From: an uncultured Cellulosilyticum sp.
GTDB taxonomy: Bacteria; Bacillota; Clostridia; Lachnospirales; Cellulosilyticaceae
Length of the DNA stretch: 18,732 bases
Assembly: GCA_934725855.1 (NCBI GenBank)
Contig: CAKVCL010000042.1
Coordinates: forward strand, 1-18,732
Reading direction: 5' to 3'
Shown: piece by piece, positions 16,071-18,732 of the stretch
Numbering within the stretch: the first letter of the stretch is position 1
How the letters are laid out: each line of letters begins with the position of its first letter
Translations under genes and position numbers: made by a program
The notes under the pieces: model-generated
Told to the model about the DNA's origin: nothing
Databases searched by the model: none
The model's input: the letters and a program-made list of their open reading frames with translations, nothing else

Positions 16071-16210
16071 TTTAAAACAGCACATACCTAATATTTTAAC
16101 ACGGTATTCTTAATTATTTTTGTTTTCGCCAATTAATTAACTATTTATCCATTTTATTGAATTTAATTATTTTATTTATGTGCATTTTTCACAATTCTAT
16201 ATTAATATGT

Positions 16211-16239
16211 TTGATAATTGTTTCAAGACGTAGTATATT
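16211..16239 (+). promoter_or_regulatory. Sigma-A promoter of the lysine-rich DUF6465-like gene
   Basis: -35 TTGATA (16211-16216), a 17-base spacer and -10 TATATT (16234-16239), 65 bases before the ATG at 16305. Confidence 0.75.
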
Positions 16240-16304
16240 GTTTGCATAGGGTATTAAAATGAGTTATTTCATTAAGCCATATTCTAATTTAGGGGGAATT
16301 TTAA

Positions 16305-16751
16305 ATGTCAAAAACAGATAAGCAAACAAGTAAACTTACGGATGTTACTGAAGTAAAAGCTGTTTCTTCTGAAACTGTCAATGCAGAAGTAAAAGCGGTA
16401 GTCCAAGAAGAATCTATCCAAGATGCTTCTTCTAAAAAAGCTAAAGCTACCACTTCAAAAAAACAAGCTGCTAAAAAAGAAACCAGTAAAAAAGACGCTG
16501 CAGCTAAAAAATCAAGTAAAAAAGTTACCGAAAAAGCTGAAAAAGCAGAGAAAGTTATTGTTCCACAAATCATTTTCCAATTCCTAGGAAATGAATTAGA
16601 TGCCAATGCAATTGCAGAAGAAGCTAAAAAAGCTTGGATTGCAGAAGGTCATACAGAGCCTATTAAATCACTAGCTGTTTATATTAAACCAGAAGAAGCT
16701 GCTGCTTATTATGTCATTAATGGAGAGCCAGCAGGTAAAATCCAATTATAA
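16305..16751 (+). CDS. Lysine/alanine-rich protein with DUF6465-like C-terminal domain
   Basis: A 148-residue protein of two parts. Residues 1-85 are low complexity, first acidic and Val/Thr-rich, then from about 43 to 83 strongly basic with repeated KK, AAKK and SKK clusters like histone H1 tails. Residues 86-148 form a compact domain (F-Q-F-L-G-N-E-L, then KKAWIAEGH, VYIKPEEAAAYYVING, ending in GKIQL) that I recognise as the DUF6465 family of Clostridia, function unknown. The basic tail could bind nucleic acid, which is an inference. AGGGGG precedes the ATG, a good promoter lies upstream and an exceptionally strong terminator follows, so it is a stand-alone and probably well expressed gene. 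No signal peptide or membrane helix is visible. Confidence 0.8.
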   Translation: MSKTDKQTSKLTDVTEVKAVSSETVNAEVKAVVQEESIQDASSKKAKATTSKKQAAKKETSKKDAAAKKSSKKVTEKAEKAEKVIVPQIIFQFLGNELDANAIAEEAKKAWIAEGHTEPIKSLAVYIKPEEAAAYYVINGEPAGKIQL

Positions 16752-16770
16752 TGAATGATTTTCACGTATA

Positions 16771-16809
16771 AAAAATGTCTATAAAACACTTTGTTTTATA
16801 GACATTTTT
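16771..16809. terminator. Very strong bidirectional terminator between the DUF6465-like gene and asnS
   Basis: A perfect 18-base stem, AAAAATGTCTATAAAACA (16771-16788) with its complement at 16792-16809, and a 3-base loop. T tracts lie on both strands between two convergent genes. Confidence 0.93.
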
Positions 16810-16826
16810 GTTTTATAAACATTTTT
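16793..16826. repeat. Tandem duplication of the terminator arm
   Basis: GTTTTATAGACATTTTT (16793-16809) is followed immediately by GTTTTATAAACATTTTT (16810-16826), 16 of 17 bases identical. The second copy can compete for pairing with the left arm. Confidence 0.8.
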
Positions 16827-16837
16827 GTTTTTTATCT

Positions 16838-18229
16838 TTAGAATTCTGCAGAACCTGTTGTTCTTGGATAAGGAATAACATCCCTGATATTCGTCATACC
16901 TGTTAAATACATCACAAGTCTTTCAAATCCTAATCCAAATCCCGCATGACGTGTGCCACCAAATCTTCTAAGATCTAGATACCACCAATAGTCTTCTTCT
17001 TTAAGACCAAGTTCATTCATTCTTTCTAATAAAACATCAAGCCTTTCTTCTCTTTGGCTACCACCAATTAATTCCCCAATACCAGGTACTAAAAGGTCCA
17101 TTGCGGCAACAGTTTTTTGGTCTTCGTTCATTCTCATATAGAAAGCTTTAATTTCTTTTGGATAATCTATAACAAATACTGGTTTCTTGAAATGTTCTTC
17201 AGTTAAGTAACGTTCGTGTTCTGTTTGAAGGTCACATCCCCAGAATACTGGGTATTCAAACTTTTTACCACAGCTTTCAAGAATTTTAATGGCTTCTGTG
17301 TAGGTTACACGACCAAAGTCAGAGGTTGCGACATGATTTAAGCGCTCCATAATCCCTTTATCCACAAATTGATTGAAGAAAGCCATTTCTTCTTTGGCAT
17401 GCTCCATGACATAAGTAATGACATATTTCACCATGTCTTCTGCTAAACGCATATCATCTTCAAGATCTGCAAATGCAATTTCTGGCTCAATCATCCAGAA
17501 TTCTGCTGCATGACGAGGTGTGTTAGATTTTTCAGCTCTAAAAGTTGGTCCAAATGTATAAACATCTCTAAAGGCCATTGCAAACGTTTCAGCAGAAAGT
17601 TGACCTGAAACGGTTAAGTTTGCCATTTTCCCAAAAAAGTCTTCTTTGAAATCCACTTCACCTTGTTCATTTCTTGGTGGATTAGCAGGGTCTAATGTCG
17701 TTACTCTAAACATTTCTCCTGCACCCTCACAGTCACTTGCTGTAATCAGTGGAGTATGCGCATAAACAAAGTTCCTCTCTTGGAAAAACTTATGAATCGC
17801 ATAAGCGGCTAAAGAACGGACTCTAAAAACAGCCCCAAATGTATTGGTACGTGGTCTAAGGTGGGCGATTTGTCTTAAAAACTCAAATGAGTGTCTTTTC
17901 TTTTGTAATGGATATTCTGCTGGTGATTCCCCTTCTACTTCGATGCTTGTTGCTTTAAGCTCAAAAGGTTGTTTTTGATTAGGGGTTAAAACCAAATTAC
18001 CCTCTACAATAATCGCTGAACCTACTCCTAATTTAGCGATTTCTTTAAAGTTATCTAATGTGTCTTCAAAAACAATTTGTAATGATTTAAAGAAAGTCCC
18101 ATCATTTAACTCAATAAATCCAAATGATTTTGAATCTCTTACTGTTCTTACCCAACCAGCTACTTTAAGTGAGCCTTCTTTTTGTAGCACTTCATTTTGA
18201 TAAAGTGCTCTAATTGATGTCGTTTGCAT
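16838..18229 (-). CDS. asnS: Asparaginyl-tRNA synthetase
   Basis: Charges tRNA-Asn with asparagine. The 463-residue product has the usual length. It begins with an OB-fold anticodon-binding domain ([12 protein letters not shown]), followed by a class IIb catalytic core. Motif 2 is [17 protein letters not shown], and motif 3 is [12 protein letters not shown]; the protein ends in V-I-P-Y-P-R-T. These features distinguish AsnRS from AspRS and LysRS. The start at 18227-18229 is chosen because AAGGAGG lies six bases upstream; an ATG twelve codons earlier has no such site. Expression is controlled by the T-box leader upstream. Confidence 0.97.
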   Translation of the reverse strand: MQTTSIRALYQNEVLQKEGSLKVAGWVRTVRDSKSFGFIELNDGTFFKSLQIVFEDTLDNFKEIAKLGVGSAIIVEGNLVLTPNQKQPFELKATSIEVEGESPAEYPLQKKRHSFEFLRQIAHLRPRTNTFGAVFRVRSLAAYAIHKFFQERNFVYAHTPLITASDCEGAGEMFRVTTLDPANPPRNEQGEVDFKEDFFGKMANLTVSGQLSAETFAMAFRDVYTFGPTFRAEKSNTPRHAAEFWMIEPEIAFADLEDDMRLAEDMVKYVITYVMEHAKEEMAFFNQFVDKGIMERLNHVATSDFGRVTYTEAIKILESCGKKFEYPVFWGCDLQTEHERYLTEEHFKKPVFVIDYPKEIKAFYMRMNEDQKTVAAMDLLVPGIGELIGGSQREERLDVLLERMNELGLKEEDYWWYLDLRRFGGTRHAGFGLGFERLVMYLTGMTNIRDVIPYPRTTGSAEF

Positions 18230-18342
18230 CTTCTTCCTCCTTATATCACTTCTACATCTAATCACACTAGTTCACTTTAACGAAAAAAGGACTAGTCACT
18301 TCAAAAGATGAGCTTTAACGGAATATCTTTTAACAAAAGCAT

Positions 18343-18373
18343 AAAAAAGCTTCGTCCCCAAAAGGGACGAAGC
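18343..18373 (-). terminator. Regulated terminator of the asnS T-box
   Basis: Stem GCTTCGTCCC / GGGGACGAAGC with a short TTTT loop and a following T6 on the minus strand. It lies just after the T-box sequence and about 113 bases before the asnS start codon. Confidence 0.92.
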
Positions 18374-18590
18374 CTCTACTCCGCGTTACCACCCTAGTTA
18401 ATTACTAACGTAATTCACCTCATTTTAGATATATCGGTCTAAGCCCGTCTAAGCCTACTCATCCTATAACTTTCGGTTAGCAACTCCAAGATGTTCTTCA
18501 TCCATTGTGTCTTGCCAGATTTCCACCTACACCAGCTCTCTAAAAAGAGGGACAATGACTACTCTTCTTTTCATCGTATTGACTATGATT
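18343..18590 (-). promoter_or_regulatory. T-box leader of asnS, asparagine (AAC) specifier
   Basis: A minus-strand leader that senses uncharged tRNA-Asn. In order it shows an AGTA box (AAGAGTAG), the Stem I apical motifs AGAGAGCTGGTG and GGTGGAAATC, and a candidate specifier AAC followed by A (AAC at 18493-18495). The T-box sequence AGGGTGGTAACGCGG lies at 18381-18395. A terminator stem GCTTCGTCCCC / GGGACGAAGC with a T6 tract follows at 18343-18373. The T-box has A where the common consensus has C (TGGNACCGCG), otherwise it matches. When tRNA-Asn is uncharged, its 3' end should pair with TGGT and stabilise the antiterminator. Confidence 0.93.
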
Positions 18591-18597
18591 TGATAAC

Positions 18598-18626
18598 ATT
18601 ATAGGAATAATAGGTAGCTTTGTCAA
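18598..18626 (-). promoter_or_regulatory. Consensus sigma-A promoter of the asnS leader
   Basis: On the minus strand, a perfect -35 TTGACA (18621-18626), a 17-base spacer and a perfect -10 TATAAT (18598-18603), placing the transcript start near 18590. Confidence 0.92.
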
Positions 18627-18692
18627 GCCATATTGCCTGAAATTGCACTTGATGCGTTACTATTCAGCGGTAAAATTAAGCGCAACACTTTT

Positions 18693-18717
18693 ACACTGGC
18701 TATTCCATAGCCAGTGT
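18693..18717. terminator. Hairpin near the right edge, probably ending an off-window gene
   Basis: A perfect 11-base inverted repeat, ACACTGGCTAT / ATAGCCAGTGT, with a 3-base loop. It lacks a clear T tract on either strand. It lies upstream of the asnS promoter, so it could end a leftward gene beyond the window. Bases 18627-18692 show nothing recognisable. Confidence 0.5.
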
Positions 18718-18732
18718 ACCTGTAAATACTTG

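Noticed and set aside
16301..16606. Minus-strand reading frame opposite the lysine-rich gene
   Set aside because: It is a by-product of the AAA/AAG-rich coding strand, giving Ser/Phe/Ala-rich nonsense without ribosome binding site; the plus-strand gene has promoter, ribosome binding site and terminator.
1..18732. CRISPR array, insertion sequence or prophage
   Set aside because: No regularly spaced repeats, transposase, integrase or phage structural genes were seen on either strand.

Overview
The window looks like a chromosomal segment from a low-GC anaerobic Firmicute of class Clostridia, most likely a cellulose- or cellobiose-using member near Lachnospirales (Cellulosilyticum-like is a guess). 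The evidence is the A+T-rich sequence, strong AGGAGG-type ribosome binding sites, consensus sigma-A promoters, a T-box leader ahead of asnS, a SCIFF/ranthipeptide locus beside secDF, and a GH94 cellobiose phosphorylase. Most of the content is housekeeping. No integrase, transposase, phage gene or CRISPR array was seen.

Left edge (1-842): two decayed gene remnants (the C-terminal tail of an alpha/beta hydrolase on +, and a GNAT acetyltransferase tail on -), then tRNA-Lys(CUU) on - with a consensus promoter and a terminator. Positions 803-5627 hold a leftward block: a TIGR04086-type membrane protein, the 45-residue six-cysteine SCIFF peptide gene (scfA, too short for ordinary ORF calling), its radical SAM maturase (scfB), then secD and secF with their own promoter. 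A hairpin terminator lies between scfA and scfB, which would favour more peptide than enzyme. SecD carries an unusual acidic insert of about 70 residues.

Middle (5718-11316): a PHP-domain phosphoesterase (+), a PfkB-family sugar kinase (-), an ABC-F translation factor of the YfmM type (+), a HAD phosphatase plus GNAT acetyltransferase pair (-), and a MoaB/Mog-type molybdopterin-binding protein (-). Strong bidirectional terminators separate the two convergent pairs, PHP/PfkB and ABC-F/GNAT.

Right part (11355-18732): cellobiose phosphorylase (-), which feeds cytoplasmic cellobiose into glycolysis as glucose 1-phosphate plus glucose. Upstream is a two-gene unit of an ABC-type ATPase and a DUF4435/Toprim-like protein whose reading frames overlap by 4 bases. 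Its architecture and gene order match the PARIS (AriA-AriB) anti-phage system, and it is the most notable accessory element here. Divergent from it is a lysine-rich protein with a DUF6465-like C-terminal domain, then asparaginyl-tRNA synthetase (-) under a T-box leader with an AAC specifier. Family names are from recognition of the translated sequence; no database search was run.
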